DNA from: Melieria omissa
Taxonomy: Eukaryota; Arthropoda; Insecta; Diptera; Ulidiidae
Direction of reading: 5' to 3'
Assembly: GCA_963971225.1 (NCBI GenBank)
Contig: CAXARI010000079.1
Location: 248,001 to 312,000, forward strand
Length of the DNA stretch: 64,000 nt
Under the pieces are notes generated by a model. It was not told the origin of the DNA, did no database searches, and saw nothing but the letters and a program-made list of their open reading frames with translations. How positions within the stretch are numbered: the first letter of the stretch is position 1; each line of letters opens with the position of its first letter. This document shows positions 21,513 to 34,800 of the stretch, one piece after another. The position numbers and the translations under genes were made by a program.

Positions 21513-24500
21513 GCGTTCGGGCCCAGGCCGGTGGAGAAACTTGCGCGCTCGACACAAACAAAAACCTCCGCCTTTTCGTCAAAAACCGCCTTACCGGTCA
21601 GCAATTTTTAATAGACACGGGAGCTGACATATCTGTCCTGCCAGCTGCGACAGCCGATATGCAGCACCCACAACCAAACGCACAGCAAATTTACGCAGCA
21701 AACAACACGCCAATCAAAACATTCGGCAGCAAAAACGTCAAACTCAACCTCGGACTCCGCCGTGATTTCGACTGGACATTCTGCATAGCCAATGTCCATA
21801 CACCTATCATCGGCGCGGATTTCCTTACACACTATCGACTCTTGGTGGACTTGGCGAACTCCTCACTCGTGGACCAAACAACAAATTTGTACACTTTCGG
21901 CGCCGTTGAAGCCGCAAGCATCGTAAGCATCAAACTCGTCACCAGCTGCAGCAAATACGCAACGTTAATTGGTGAGTTCAAAGAGGTCCTGACATCGCCC
22001 GACAACAAACCTCTTCCGAATTTGGAAACATGCCACCACGTCGTAACGAAAGGTCCGCCAGTTCACGCAAAGCCACGCCGATTAAACCCCGAAAAGCTCA
22101 AAATAGCAAAAGCAGAATTCGAGTTTTTATTAAAAAAAGGTATTTGCCAACCTTCAAACAGCCAATGGGCTTCACCACTGCACATGGCGCCCAAGAAGGA
22201 CAAAACTTGGCGACCGTGTGGAGACTACAGGGCTCTTAACGCAATCACCGAGAGGGATATGTACCCCATACCCAACATCCAGACATTTCATCACGTGTTG
22301 GCGGGTAAGAAAATTTTGTCTACTATCGATCTGGAAAAAGCGTACCACCAGATCCCGATGAATCCAGCGGACATACCCAAAACGGCAATAATTACGCCAT
22401 TTGGTTTGTTCGAGTTTCGCTACATGACCTTTGGGTTATGCAATGCTGCACAGACATTCCAACGGCATATAGACACCGTACTGCGCGGTTTGGATTTCGT
22501 GATCCCCTATCTCGACGATATTTGCATCGCATCGAAGGACGAAGAAGAGCACAAACATCATTTGCGCAGCGTTTTTGAACGACTCCAACAACACGGTTTG
22601 ACGATAAACAGCAGCAAGTGCGTCTTCGGCCAGACAGAAGTAAAATTTCTCGGTCATCTGGTCACACCAAACGGTATCCTACCCTTGCCCGAAAAAGTTG
22701 CAGTCATCACAGCCTACGAAGAGCCAATTGTTGCGAAGGACCTACGACGTTTCGTTGCCATGGTAAATTTTTACAGACGTTTCATTCCAGCGGCAGCGCA
22801 GACGCAAGATCTGTTACAGGCGCTAATACCAGGCAACATCAAGAACGACAAACGCATCATACAGTGGACAGCTGAAGCAAGAACGGCATTTAACGACTTC
22901 AAAACTAAGTTAGCAAGCGCAACGCTGTTAGCTTACCCGCGAGAAGGTACTATGCTTACACTTTCTGTCGACGCATCAGACACAAGCATCGGAGGAGTGC
23001 TACATCAGGTGCACAGCAACAACACAGAGGAACCATTGGGGTTTTTCTCAAAAAAACTGTCTACAGCACAACGCAACTGGAGCGCTTACTCACGGGAGCT
23101 GCTTGCAATCTACAAAGGCGTAAAACACTTCGCAGACCAGATCGAGGGCAGGGAATGTATCATTTATACCGACCACAAACCCATCACCTTTGCATTTAAG
23201 CAAAAGCCCGAAAAAGCAGATCCACGGCATATGCGGCAACTCCATTACATCAGCCAGTTCACGACCGACATTCGTCACGTGAAGGGTAAGGAAAACGTTG
23301 TCTCCGATTTTCTTTCCAGAATTAGCGCCATTCAGCACGACTCGATAAATTATGACGCGTTGGCACTCGAACAGGAGAAAGACGAAGAGGTGAAATCGAT
23401 TTTGCAAGGCGACCCCCGCTACCATCTCACGCTGACAAAGCTGCCAATCGTTAACTCCATGCAGCAGCTCTATTGCCACGTGACTGACAACAGATGTAAG
23501 CCGTTTGTACCAGCAGCTATGCGAAAGAAAATCTTCGACGCCGTCCACAACATCTCGCATCCGGGTATACGAGCCACTTGCCGACTCATCAAGGACAGAT
23601 TCATTTGGCCGAATGTCCACAGAGATGTCGCTGCTTGGTCGAGGAGCTGCATACCATGTCAGAAATCGAAAATTCATCGACACAACAAGTCACCGCTGCA
23701 GTTCTACGACATCAACGAAACGCGATTCGACCATATCAACATCGACATTGTGGGGCCACTGCCACCGTCGAACGGTTACCGGTATCTACTCACGGCAATC
23801 GACAGATTTACAAGATGGCCAGAAGCAACACCCATCTATGACATCACAGCAGAAACCGTCGCGAAGACGCTCATCGAAACCTGGATCTCGCGCTTTGGCG
23901 TCCCAAGCAAAATCACGACAGATCAAGGACGGCAATTTGAAAGTCAGCTTTTCCGGGAACTGAACGAGCGGCTAGGCATTCGTCACCTACGCACCACCGC
24001 TTATCACGCGCAATCCAATGGATTGATCGAACGGTTTCATCGTACCCTAAAAGCGGCTTTGAAATGCAAAGACAGCCTTCACTGGACGCAGGAGTTACCG
24101 CTGATCATGCTCGGACTGCGCTCAGCATTCAAAGAAGATATCCAGGCCACACCAGCTGAACTCGTATATAGCAAAAGTTTGCGGTTGCCATCCGAGTTTT
24201 TCATAGCACAAAAACCACGCGGCAGCGAGTCGGAATTCGCTCAACAGTTCCGGCAAATAATGTCAAAAATACGACCTACGCAGACTGCACACCATGGAGG
24301 TAAGAAACCATTTTTACAAAAAGAGCTCCATCACTGCAAGCAGGTCTTCGTCCGAAACCACGCCGTACATACGCCCTTGCAGCAGCCATACGACGGACCA
24401 TTTACGGTGCTAAAGCGACACCCTAAATTCTACACGCTGAAGATCGACAGCAGCACCAAAAATGTATCGCTTGACCGCCTGAAAGCAGCATTTACCGACC

Positions 24501-24628
24501 TTGGCAGCGAATTAAATACTGCAAAGGACATGCAACCACCAAGCAGCGATAACGGCACTTACAGCACGGCAGCGCCAACAACACAGTCACGACGAAGGGT
24601 CCGTTTTCCTGATCGCCGGTGTCTCTAG
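21509..24628 (+). CDS. pol: Pol polyprotein of the CsRn1-like gypsy element (protease, reverse transcriptase, RNase H, integrase)
   Basis: About 1039 codons without a stop, entered by -1 frameshift; the first ATG (21659) lies inside the protease and is not the real start. Counting from the shift: protease DTGA at residue 36; reverse transcriptase with the catalytic YLDD at 334-337 (22508); RNase H with VDAS (Asp near 488) and YTDHKP (Asp near 555); integrase zinc-binding HHCC (His 680, Cys 714 and 717); DDE core with Asp 746, Asp 805 and Glu 841, the last two separated by 35 residues as in the D,D35E rule. The protein copies genomic RNA into DNA from the tRNA-Trp primer and inserts it. All catalytic residues looked for are present. 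The C-terminus is short and no chromodomain was recognised. Ends 29 nt before the 3' LTR. Confidence 0.95.
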   Translation, partial: LSVRAQAGGETCALDTNKNLRLFVKNRLTGQQFLIDTGADISVLPAATADMQHPQPNAQQIYAANNTPIKTFGSKNVKLNLGLRRDFDWTFCIANVHTPIIGADFLTHYRLLVDLANSSLVDQTTNLYTFGAVEAASIVSIKLVTSCSKYATLIGEFKEVLTSPDNKPLPNLETCHHVVTKGPPVHAKPRRLNPEKLKIAKAEFEFLLKKGICQPSNSQWASPLHMAPKKDKTWRPCGDYRALNAITERDMYPIPNIQTFHHVLAGKKILSTIDLEKAYHQIPMNPADIPKTAIITPFGLFEFRYMTFGLCNAAQTFQRHIDTVLRGLDFVIPYLDDICIASKDEEEHKHHLRSVFERLQQHGLTINSSKCVFGQTEVKFLGHLVTPNGILPLPEKVAVITAYEEPIVAKDLRRFVAMVNFYRRFIPAAAQTQDLLQALIPGNIKNDKRIIQWTAEARTAFNDFKTKLASATLLAYPREGTMLTLSVDASDTSIGGVLHQVHSNNTEEPLGFFSKKLSTAQRNWSAYSRELLAIYKGVKHFADQIEGRECIIYTDHKPITFAFKQKPEKADPRHMRQLHYISQFTTDIRHVKGKENVVSDFLSRISAIQHDSINYDALALEQEKDEEVKSILQGDPRYHLTLTKLPIVNSMQQLYCHVTDNRCKPFVPAAMRKKIFDAVHNISHPGIRATCRLIKDRFIWPNVHRDVAAWSRSCIPCQKSKIHRHNKSPLQFYDINETRFDHINIDIVGPLPPSNGYRYLLTAIDRFTRWPEATPIYDITAETVAKTLIETWISRFGVPSKITTDQGRQFESQLFRELNERLGIRHLRTTAYHAQSNGLIERFHRTLKAALKCKDSLHWTQELPLIMLGLRSAFKEDIQATPAELVYSKSLRLPSEFFIAQKPRGSESEFAQQFRQIMSKIRPTQTAHHGGKKPFLQKELHHCKQVFVRNHAVHTPLQQPYDGPFTVLKRHPKFYTLKIDSSTKNVSLDRLKAAFTDLGSELNTAKDMQPPSSDNGTYSTAAPTTQSRRRVRFPDRRCL

Positions 24629-24643
24629 GCCGAGCCACATGCT

Positions 24644-24656
24644 GGAGGTGGGCTGG
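24644..24656 (+). promoter_or_regulatory. Polypurine tract of the gypsy element
   Basis: ggaggtgggctgg ends one base before the TGTGG of the 3' LTR. It is purine-rich but broken by pyrimidines; its position fits the plus-strand primer. Confidence 0.6.
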
Positions 24657-24657
24657 T

Positions 24658-25161
24658 TGTGGCGGCACATACTGTACCGCTCGACATATCAGCAACGGTA
24701 CCAGCGTGGCACATGTCACGTCGGTGCCAGCGTGGCGGATGGCATGCAACGACGTAACGGACCGCAGCTGTGCTACGACGACAGCGTAGCGGTCTACGAC
24801 GACGACAGCATAGCGGTTCACGGCAGCGACGACATAGCGGACCGCAGCTGTGCCACGACGACAGCATAGCGGTCCACGGCAGCGACAGCATAGCGGTTCA
24901 CGGCAGCGACAGCGTAGCGGGCCGCAGCTGTGCCACGACGACAGCAACGGCATAGCGGACCGGCAGAACGGACCACGGCCGGCTCGATGCTATAAAAGAA
25001 GCGGTCCTGACACCAGCAATCATCAGTCAATCGAGCAGTCAGTCACCGTCAGGACGCGACACCGGCCGCAGTCGCATTGTTAAAATTTTTAAATAAAAAG
25101 TTGTGATTAAAAGTGCAGTGCGTTTCATTTAAAAGTGCTGGTGGACACTAAATCCACCAAA
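24658..25161 (+). repeat. 3' LTR of the gypsy element (504 bp)
   Basis: Same ends as the 5' LTR, with two fewer 80-bp U3 copies. In the rest I noticed only about two substitutions (ggctcgatgc for ggctcgctgc, ccggccgcag for ccggcggcag), under 1% divergence. TATAAAAG is at 24991-24998 and AATAAA near 25092. Satellite resumes at 25162 with cttt, the duplicated target. Confidence 0.9.
24770..24955 (+). repeat. ~80-bp repeat array in U3 of the 3' LTR (short version)
   Basis: Same array as in the 5' LTR with two fewer full units; ccgcagctgtg recurs near 24763, 24842 and 24921. Confidence 0.85.
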
Positions 25162-25983
25162 CTTTCTATATTGGTCCCTAACTTTTCATTATCCTTCAGG
25201 AATAATGAGCATATCGATGCGCAAGGATAACATTGAAAAACTGCCTATTACAAAATACACACTCACCACTAAAGTGCTTATAGATTCCAAACGGTATGGG
25301 TTACGTTAATAAAAAACCCCTTAAAATGTAGCTAGAGATTGCAGCTTTATCAAATTAAATCAATAATTTGATTACTATTCGGCAATCGTGAACAGATTGA
25401 TGTGCAAGAGTGACATTAAATGGCTGCCTACTGCAAAATCGATAAAATGCTTGTAAAATATGATGATTCTAGGTTTAGAAAAATAATAACCCTAAAACCT
25501 AGCTGGAGTTTTGAGCTTTCATAAATGGGGTCAATCTTCTCGCTATCTCAAATAATGCAGGAGAATTTCGTTGTGGAAAAGTGATATCGACCACGTGATA
25601 CATCTATATCAGGGGTGCCCAAATTCTTCTTATGGAAAAGCAAAAACCAATACATGTAAAGTTGCCCAAAAAAATGCAAACAAATGATTTAATTAATTGA
25701 ATTAGTTGAAAGCACATTGTGCATTTCGCTTGACCCTTAAAATTATAAGTGAAAAAAATATAATGTTCCCATTTGTCATTGCCGAAAGGCCAACCAATCG
25801 CCAACACAAAAAAGCATACACACAAAAACTACAACAACAAAAGCATCTAATTTTTTTTCATACATAGAATTTCTTGAGGCAACAAAACAAAAATCCGCGC
25901 AGCCCCCACACGTGTTGCTTCGTTGCTGTCACAACAACGACTGATTGAAAGAATGCACCTCTGATCTATATAACCAATCAAAT
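25162..25983 (+). repeat. Satellite between the gypsy element and LINE-1 copy 1
   Basis: The continuation of the monomer split by gypsy, ending at aaccaatcaaat where the LINE fragment begins. From about 25381 it carries variants (ggcaatcgtgaacagattgatg) shared only with the segment ~2 kb downstream. Confidence 0.9.
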
Positions 25984-26649
25984 ATTTTTTCATCACGTTA
26001 CTCTATTGCTAACTGGGCGCTACAGAGCGTAGTTGATACTAAGGATCTCGGAGTTATGTTTGACTCTAAGTTTTCCTTCAATAATCATATTAATTTTATT
26101 CTTTCGAAATCGTACTCTATTCTTGGCTTTATTCGGCGTAATACCGCTGAGTTTTCTGACCCATATACCTTTAAGTTGCTTTTTACGGCACTTGTTCGCC
26201 CTCACTTGGAATATGCGGTAATAATTTGGAGACCATATGACCAACTGTCGATAGGTAGAATTGAACGCGTTCAAAAAGTTTTCCTCAAGTTCGCATTGCG
26301 TTCGTTGCGGTTTGAAGCCCCTGTTCCGTGCTATGGTTCACGGCTAAAACTTATTAATTTAAGCACTTTAGAAAAGAGAAGGACAGTTCTTTCTTTATCG
26401 TTTACTTATAGTGTAATTATCGGCGTCATTGATTGTCCAACTTTACTTGAGCGGATAAGCTTTAATGTTCCACAAAGAAGTCTTCGATTTGTTTACCCTT
26501 TTTATGGTGAGCACTTTAAAACTAAATTTTCAAGTAATGCACCGATTTCTCGAGCTCTTCGTGAATTCAATGCATTATCTATTTCTCATCAGCTAGACTT
26601 TTCTTTGCCTAAATCGGCTTTTATTGAAGCTCTTAAATTAATAGTTTAA
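25984..26649 (+). pseudogene. LINE reverse transcriptase C-terminal fragment, copy 1
   Basis: About 221 codons resembling the region after the catalytic core in I/Jockey-group polymerases: DTKDLGVMFDSKFSFNNHI, LGFIRRNTAEF, LVRPHLEYAVIIW and RIERVQKVFLKFALR. The YxDD motif, endonuclease domain and ORF1 are absent, so no enzyme can be made. The frame extends back to a chance ATG in satellite (25945) that adds 13 satellite-encoded residues. Identical to copy 2 as far as I compared. Confidence 0.85.
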
Positions 26650-26803
26650 TTCATTCATTATTTAGTTTGTAAATGTACATTGTATGATTTGCTTAATTTG
26701 TACATTATATGGATTTGTTATTATCATTACCTTTTAAGTGATCTAGTCTGTAAGGTACTTTGTACTGTAGACTTATAATAAATAAATAAATAAATAAATA
26801 AAT
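25984..26803 (+). mobile_element. 5'-truncated LINE (I/Jockey-like), copy 1
   Basis: An 820-bp insert between satellite words caatcaaat and gcttgtgg. It encodes only the C-terminal part of a LINE polymerase, then ~110 bp of 3' UTR and an (AAAT)n-type tail, so it is a typical 5'-truncated insertion. Any target duplication is masked because the satellite at the site is itself aaat. Confidence 0.85.
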
Positions 26804-28002
26804 GCTTGTGGAACCTAAGTACGCACAATCACTTTAATCAAAATGGCGTCAAAATTAAGCCAGAGTGACCACCTTTCACCAATTTGGTAAATAAAAAAAA
26901 TATCCCACTGGCAGCATGATCGAAATTATGGCTGTTAAATCTCGACCCGTTAACGGATTTTAATAATATTATGCCTTATTATTTAGCTAGACTCGTATGC
27001 TTTCTATAATGGTATCAATCATCCTTCTATACCCCAAGGTTCGAAAGCAAATCGATTTGGAACGGTGACTTTGAAAAAATTACTACTTGTGTGCAACCAA
27101 TAAAATGCTTGTCAACACCAAATGCATAAGTGCATATTATTAATTGACCCCTTAAAATTTAGCCAGAGTCTTATGCTTTCTATATTGGTCCCTAACTTTT
27201 CATTATCCTTCAGGAATAATGAGCATATCGATGCGCAAGGATAACATTGAAAAACTGCCTATTACAAAATACACACTCACCACTTAAGTGCTTATATGTT
27301 CCAAACGGTATGGGTTACGTTTATAAAAAAACCCCTTAAAATGTAGCTAGAGATTGCAGCTTTATCAAATTAAATCAATAATTTGATTACTATTCGGCAA
27401 TCGTGAACAGATTGATGCGCAAGAGTGACATTAAATGGCTGCCTACTGCAAAATCGATAAAATGCTTGTAAAATATGATGATTCTAGGTTTATAGAAAAA
27501 ATAATAACCTTAAAACCCCAGCTGGAGTTTTGAGCTTTCATAAATGGGGTCAATCTTCTCGCTATCTCAAATAATGCAGGAGAATTTCGTTGTGGAATAG
27601 TGATATCGACCACATGATACATCTATATCAGGGGTGCCCAAAATCTTCTTATGGAAAAGCAAAAACCAATACATGTAAAGTTGCCCAAAAAAATGCAAAC
27701 AAATTATTTAATTAATTGAATTAGTTGAAAGCACATTGTGCATTTCGCTTGACCCTTAAAATTATAAGTGAAAAAAATATAATGTTCCCATTTGTCATTG
27801 CCGAAAGGCCAACCAATCGCCAACACAAAAAAGCATACACACAAAAACTACAACAACAAAAGCATCTAATTTTTTTTCATACATAGAATTTCTTGAGGCA
27901 ACAAAACAAAAATCCGCGCAGCCCCCACACGTGTTGCTTCGTTGCTGTCACAACAACGACTGATTGAAAGAATGCACCTCTGATCTATATAACCAATCAA
28001 AT
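26804..28002 (+). repeat. Satellite monomer between the two LINE-1 copies
   Basis: One 1199-bp monomer-equivalent (anchor 26984) running from gcttgtgg to caatcaaat; nothing else seen. Confidence 0.9.
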
Positions 28003-28668
28003 ATTTTTTCATCACGTTACTCTATTGCTAACTGGGCGCTACAGAGCGTAGTTGATACTAAGGATCTCGGAGTTATGTTTGACTCTAAGTTTTCCTTCAA
28101 TAATCATATTAATTTTATTCTTTCGAAATCGTACTCTATTCTTGGCTTTATTCGGCGTAATACCGCTGAGTTTTCTGACCCATATACCTTTAAGTTGCTT
28201 TTTACGGCACTTGTTCGCCCTCACTTGGAATATGCGGTAATAATTTGGAGACCATATGACCAACTGTCGATAGGTAGAATTGAACGCGTTCAAAAAGTTT
28301 TCCTCAAGTTCGCATTGCGTTCGTTGCGGTTTGAAGCCCCTGTTCCGTGCTATGGTTCACGGCTAAAACTTATTAATTTAAGCACTTTAGAAAAGAGAAG
28401 GACAGTTCTTTCTTTATCGTTTACTTATAGTGTAATTATCGGCGTCATTGATTGTCCAACTTTACTTGAGCGGATAAGCTTTAATGTTCCACAAAGAAGT
28501 CTTCGATTTGTTTACCCTTTTTATGGTGAGCACTTTAAAACTAAATTTTCAAGTAATGCACCGATTTCTCGAGCTCTTCGTGAATTCAATGCATTATCTA
28601 TTTCTCATCAGCTAGACTTTTCTTTGCCTAAATCGGCTTTTATTGAAGCTCTTAAATTAATAGTTTAA
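28003..28668 (+). pseudogene. LINE reverse transcriptase C-terminal fragment, copy 2
   Basis: Same 221-codon fragment as at 25984-26649, again joined in frame to 13 satellite codons starting at 27964. Catalytic residues are lacking. Confidence 0.85.
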
Positions 28669-28822
28669 TTCATTCATTATTTAGTTTGTAAATGTACATT
28701 GTATGATTTGCTTAATTTGTACATTATATGGATTTGTTATTATCATTACCTTTTAAGTGATCTAGTCTGTAAGGTACTTTGTACTGTAGACTTATAATAA
28801 ATAAATAAATAAATAAATAAAT
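28003..28822 (+). mobile_element. 5'-truncated LINE (I/Jockey-like), copy 2
   Basis: Identical structure and length (820 bp) to the insert at 25984, at the same satellite position. It is a duplicate made with the surrounding satellite and not a second insertion. Confidence 0.85.
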
Positions 28823-31800
28823 GCTTGTGGAACCTAAGTACGCACAATCACTTTAATCAAAATGGCGTCAAAATTAAGCCAGAGTGACCACCTTTCACCA
28901 ATTTGGTAAATAAAAAAAATATCCCACTGGCAGCATGATCGAAATTATGGCTGTTAAATCTCGACCCGTTAACGGATTTTAATAATATTATGCCTTATTA
29001 TTTAGCTACACTCGTTTGCTTTCTATAATTGTATCAATCATCCTTCTATACCCCAAGGTTCGAAGGCAAATCGATTTGGAACGGTGACTTTGAAAAAATT
29101 GCTACTTGGGTGCAACCACTAAAATGCTTGTCAACACCAAATGCATAAGTGCATATTAATAATTGACCCCTTAAAATTTAGCCAGAGTCTTATGCTTTCT
29201 ATATTGGTCCCTAGCTTTTCATTATCCTTCACGAATAATGAGCATATTGATAAGCAAGGATAACATTGAAAAACTGCCTATTACAAAATACACACTCACC
29301 ACTAAAGTGCTTATAGATTCCAAACGGTATGGGTTACGTTAATACAAAACACCTTAAAATGTAGCTAGAGATCGCAGCTTTATCAAATTAAATCAATAAT
29401 TTGATTACTATTCGGCAATCATGAACAGATCGATGCGCAAGAGTGACATTAAATGGCTGCCTATTGCAAAATCGATAAAATGCTTGTAAAATATGATGAT
29501 TCTAGGTTTATAGAAAAATTGATAACCTTAAAACCTAGCTGGAGTTTTGAGCTTTCATAAATGGGGTCAATCTTCTCGCTATCTCAAATAATGCAGGAGA
29601 ATTTCGTTGTGGCAAAATGATATCGACCACATGATACATCTATATCAGGGGTGCCCAAAATCTTCTTATGGAAAAGCAAAAACCAATACATGTAAAGTTG
29701 CCCAAAAAAATGCAAACAAATTATTTAATTAATTGAATTAGTTGAAAGCACATTGTGCATTTCGCTTGACCCTTAAAATTATACGTGACAAAAATATAAT
29801 GTTCCCATTTGTCATTGCCGAAAGGCCAACCAATCGCCAAAACAAAAACTACAACAACAAAAGCATCTAATTTTTTTTCATACATACAATTTCTTGAGGC
29901 AACAAAACAAAAATCCGCGCAGCCCCCACACGTGTTGCTTCGTTGCTGACACAACAACGACTGATTGAAAGAGTGCACCTCTGATCTATATAACCAATCA
30001 AATGCTTGTGGAACCTAAGTACGCACAATCACTTTAATCAAGATGGCGTCAAAATTAAGCCAGAGTGACCACCTTTCTCCAATTTGGTAAATACAAAAAA
30101 TATCCCACTGGCAGCATGATCGAAATTATGGCTGTTCAATCTCGACCCGTTAACGGATTTTAATAATATTATGCCTTATTATTTAGCTAGACTCGTATGC
30201 TTTCTATAATGGTATCAATCATCGTTCTATACCCTAAGTTTCGAAAGCAAATCGATTTGGAACGGTGACTTTGAAAAAATTGCTACTTGGGTGCAACCAC
30301 TAAAATGCTTGTCAACACCAAATGCATAAGTGCATATTAATAATTGACCCCTTAAAATTTAGCCAGAGTCTTATGCTTTCTATATTGGTCCCTAACTTTT
30401 CATTATCCTTCAGGAATAATGAGCATATCGATGTGCAAGGATAACATTGAAAAACTGCCTATTACAAAATACACACTCACCACTAAAGTGCTTATAGATT
30501 TCAAACGGTATGGGTTACGGTAATAAAAACACCTTAAAATTTAGCTAGAGATTGCAGCTTTATCAAATTAGATCAATAAATTGAGTACTATTCATTGACA
30601 TTAAATGGCTGCCTACTGCAAAATCGATAAAATGCTTGTAAAATATGATAATTCTAGGTTTATAGGAAAAATAATAACCTTAAAATCTAGCTGGAGTTTT
30701 GAGCTTTCATAAATGGGGTCAATCTTCTCGCTATCTCAAATAATGCAGGAGAATATCGTTGTGGAAAAGTGATATCGACCACGTGATACATCTATATGAG
30801 GGGTGCCCAAAATATTCGTATGGAAAAGCAAAAATCAATACATGTAAAGTTGCCCAAAAAAATGCAAACAAATTATTTAATTAATTGAATTAGTTGAAAG
30901 CACATTGTGCATTTCGCTTGACCCTTAAAATTATAAGTGAAAAAAATATAATGTTCCCATTTGTCATTGCCGAAAGGCCAACCAATCGCCAACACAAAAA
31001 AGCATACACACAAAACTACAACAACAAAAGCATCTAATTTTTTTTCATACATACAATTTCTTGAGGCAACAAAACAAAAATCCGCGCAGCCCCCACACGT
31101 GTTGCTTCGTTGCTGTCACAACAACGACTGATTGAAAGAATGCACCTCTGATCTATATAATCAATCAAATGCTTGTGGAACCTAAGTACGCACAATCACT
31201 TTAATCAAAATGGCGTCAAAATTAAGCCAGAGCTAGACTCGTATGCTTTCTGTAATGGTATCAATCATCGTTCTATACCCTAAGGTTCGAAAGCAAATCG
31301 ATTTGGAACGGTGACTTTGAAAAAATTGCTACTTGGGTGCAACCACTAAAATGCTTGTCAACACCAAATGCATAAGTGCATATTAATAATTGACCCCTTA
31401 AAATTTAGCCAGAGTCTTATGCTTTCTATATTGGTCCCTAACTTTTCATTATCCTTCAGGAATAATGAGCATATCGATGCGCAAGGATAACATTGAAAAA
31501 CTGCCTATTACAAAATACACACTCACCACTAAAGTGCTTATAGATTCCAAACGGTATGGGTTACGTTAATACAAAACACCTTAAAATGTAGCTAGAGATC
31601 GCAGCTTTATCAAATTAAATCAATAATTTGATTACTATTCGGCAATCATGAACAGATCGATGCGCAAGAGTGACATTAAATGGCTGCCTATTGCAAAATC
31701 GATAAAATGCTTGTAAAATATGATAATTCTAGGTTTATAGAAAAATTAATAACCTTAAAACCTAGCTGGAGTTTTGAGCTTTCATAAATGGGGTCAATCT

Positions 31801-34800
31801 TCTCGCTATCTCAAATACTGCAGGAGAATTTCGTTGTGGCAAAATGATATCGACCACATGATACATCTATATCGGGGGTGCCCAAAATCTTCTTATGGAA
31901 AAGCAAAAACCAATACATGTAAAGTTGCCCAAAAAAATGCAAACAAATTATTTAATTAATTGAATTAGTTGAAAGCACATTGTGCATTTCGCTTGACCCT
32001 TAAAATTATAAGTGAAAAAAATATAATGTTCCCATTTGTCATTGCCGAAAGGCCAACCAATCGCCAACACAAAAAAGCATACACACAAAACTACAACAAC
32101 AAAAGCATCTAATTTTTTTTCATACATACAATTTCTTTTCTCCCACACGTGTTGCTTCGTTGCTGTCACAACAACGACTGATTGAAAGAATGGACCTCTG
32201 ATCTATATAACCAATTAAACGCTTGTGAAACCTAAGTACGAACAATCGCTTTAATCAAAATGGCGTCAAAATTAAGCCAGAGTGACCTCCTTTCACCAAT
32301 TTGGTAAATAAAAAAAATATCACACTGGCAGCATGATCGAAATTATGGCTGTTAAATCTCGACCCGTTAACGGATTTTAATAATATTATGCCTTATTATT
32401 TAGCTACACTCGTATGCTTTCTATAATGGTATCAACCATCCTTCTATACCCCAAAGTTCGAAAGCAAATCGATTTGGAACGGTGACTTTGAAAAAATTGC
32501 TACTTGGGTGCAACCACTAAAATGCTTGTCAACACCAAATGCATAAGTGCAAATTAATAATTGACCCCTTAAAATTTAGCCAGAGTCTTATGCTTTCTAT
32601 ATTGGTCCCTAACTATTCATTATCCTTCAGGAATAATGAGCATATCGATGCGCAAGGATAACATTGAAAAACTGCCTATTACAAAATACACACTCACCAC
32701 TAAAGTGCTTATAGATTCCAAACGGTATGGGTTACGTTAATAAAAAAACCCCTTAAAATGTAGCTAGAGATCGCAGCTTTATCAAATTAAATCTATAATT
32801 TGATTACTATTCGGCAATCATGTACAGATCGATGCGCAAGAGTGACATTAAATGGCTGCCTATTGCAAAATCGATAAAATGCTTGTAAAATATGATAATT
32901 CTAGGTTTATAGAAAAAATAATAACCTTAAAACCTAGCTGGAGTTTTGAGCTTTCATAAATGGGGTCAATCTTCTCGTTATCTCCAATAATGAAGGAGAA
33001 TTTCGTTGTGGCAAAATGATATCGACCACATGATACATCTATATCAGGGGTGCCCAAATTCTTCTTATGGAAAAGCAAAAACCAATACATGTAAAGTTGC
33101 CCAAAAAAATGCAAACAAATTATTTAATTAATTGAATTAGTTGAAAGCACATTGTGCATTTCGCTTGACCCTTAAAATTATAAGTGAAAAAAATATAATG
33201 TTCCCATTTGTCATTGCCGAAAGGCCAACCAATCGCCAACACAAAAAAGCATACACACAAAAACTACAACAACAAAAGCATCTAATTTTTTTTCATACAT
33301 ACAATTTCTTGAGGCAACAAAACAAAAATCCGCGCAGCCCCCACACGTGTTGCTTCGTTGCTGTCACAACAACGACTGATTGAAAGAATGCACCTCTGAT
33401 CTATATAATCAATCAAATGCTTGTGGAACCTAAGTACGCACAATCACTTTAATCAAAATGGCGTCAAAATTAAGCCAGAGCTAGACTCGTATGCTTTCTG
33501 TAATGGTATCAATCATCGTTCTATACCCTAAGGTTCGAAAGCAAATCGATTTGGAACGGTGACTTTGAAAAAATTGCTACTTGGGTGCAACCACTAAAAT
33601 GCTTGTCAACACCAAATGCATAAGAGCATATTAATAATTGACCCCATAAAATTTAGCCAGAGTCTTATGCTTTCTATATTGGTCCCTACCTTTTCATTAT
33701 CCTTCAGGAATAATGAGCATATCGATGCGCAAGGATAACATTGAAAAACTGCCTATTACAAAATACACACTCACCACTAAAGTGCTTATAGATTCCAAAC
33801 GGTATGGGTTACGTTAATAAAAAACCCCTTAAAATGTAGCTAGAGATTGCAGCTTTATCAAATTAAATCAATAATTTGATTACTATTCGGCAATCATGAA
33901 CAGATCGATGCGCAAGAGTGACATTAAATGGCTGCCTACTACAAAATCGATAAAATGCTTGTAAAATATGATGATTCTAGGTTTATAGAAAAAATAATAA
34001 CCTTAAAACCTACCTGGAGTTTTGAGCTTTCATAAATGGGGTCAATCTTCTCGCTATCTCAAATAATGCAGGAGAATTTCGTTGTGGCAAAATTATATCG
34101 ACCACATGATACATCTATATCAGGGGTGCCCAAAATCTTCTTATGGAAAATCAAACACCAATACATGCAAAGTTGCCCGAAAAAATGCAAACAAATTATT
34201 TAATTAATTGAATTAGTTGAAAGCATATTGTGCATTTCGCTAGACCCTTAAAATTATAAGTGAAAAAAATAGAATGTTCCCATTTGTCATTGCCGAAAGG
34301 CCAACCAATCACCAACACGAAAACTACAACAACGAAAGCATCTAATTTTTTTTCATACATACAATTTCTTGAGGCAACAAAACAAAAATCCGCGCAGCCC
34401 CCACACGTGTTGCTTCGTTGCTGTCACAACAACGACTGATTGAAAGAATGCACCTCTGATCCATATAACCAATCAAATGCTTGTGGAACCTAAGTACGCA
34501 CAATCACTTTAATCAAAATGGCGTCAAAATTAAGCCAGAGTGACCACCTTTCACCAATTTGGTAAATAAAAAAAATATCCCACCGGCAGCATGATCGAAA
34601 CTATGGCTCTTAAATCTCGACCCGTTAACGGATTTTAATAATATTATGCCTTATTATTTAGCTAGACTCGTATGCTTTCTATAATGGTATCAATCATCCT
34701 TCTATACCCCAAGGTTCGAAAGCAAATCGATTTGGAACGGTGACTTTGAAAAAATTGCTACGTGGGTGCAACCACTAAAATGCTTGTCAACACCAAATGC

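Larger units (their letters stand above)
19847..25161 (+). mobile_element. Ty3/gypsy LTR retrotransposon, CsRn1-like, apparently complete
   Basis: Structure: 5' LTR 19847-20510, tRNA-Trp primer site, gag, pol in the -1 frame, purine-rich tract, 3' LTR 24658-25161. The insertion splits the satellite word tatgctttctatattgg and repeats CTTT on both sides, a 4-bp target duplication. Assignment to the CsRn1 group rests on three traits known for that group: a C-H-C-C Gag motif instead of the usual CCHC knuckle, a tRNA-Trp primer site and a 4-bp target duplication. No env follows pol. Gag and pol have no stops and the LTRs are almost identical, so this copy is young and may be competent for transposition; that has not been shown. 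Confidence 0.95.
25381..26984 (+). repeat. Higher-order repeat B, copy 1 (~2019-bp period, contains LINE-1)
   Basis: Matches 27396-29003, with offset 2015 before and 2019 after small indels. Shared features are the ggcaatcgtgaacagattgatg variant and the LINE fragment at the identical satellite position. The flanks then drift apart (actcgtatgc versus acactcgtttgc), marking the end of the block. Confidence 0.85.
27396..29003 (+). repeat. Higher-order repeat B, copy 2
   Basis: See copy 1 at 25381. The LINE copies inside the two blocks are indistinguishable by eye, so the duplication is recent. Confidence 0.85.

Noticed and set aside
25945..25983. Satellite-encoded 13-residue leader as the true start of the LINE protein
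   Set aside because: The LINE sequence begins inside its polymerase region; the ATG is chance satellite sequence and no ORF1 or upstream domain exists here.
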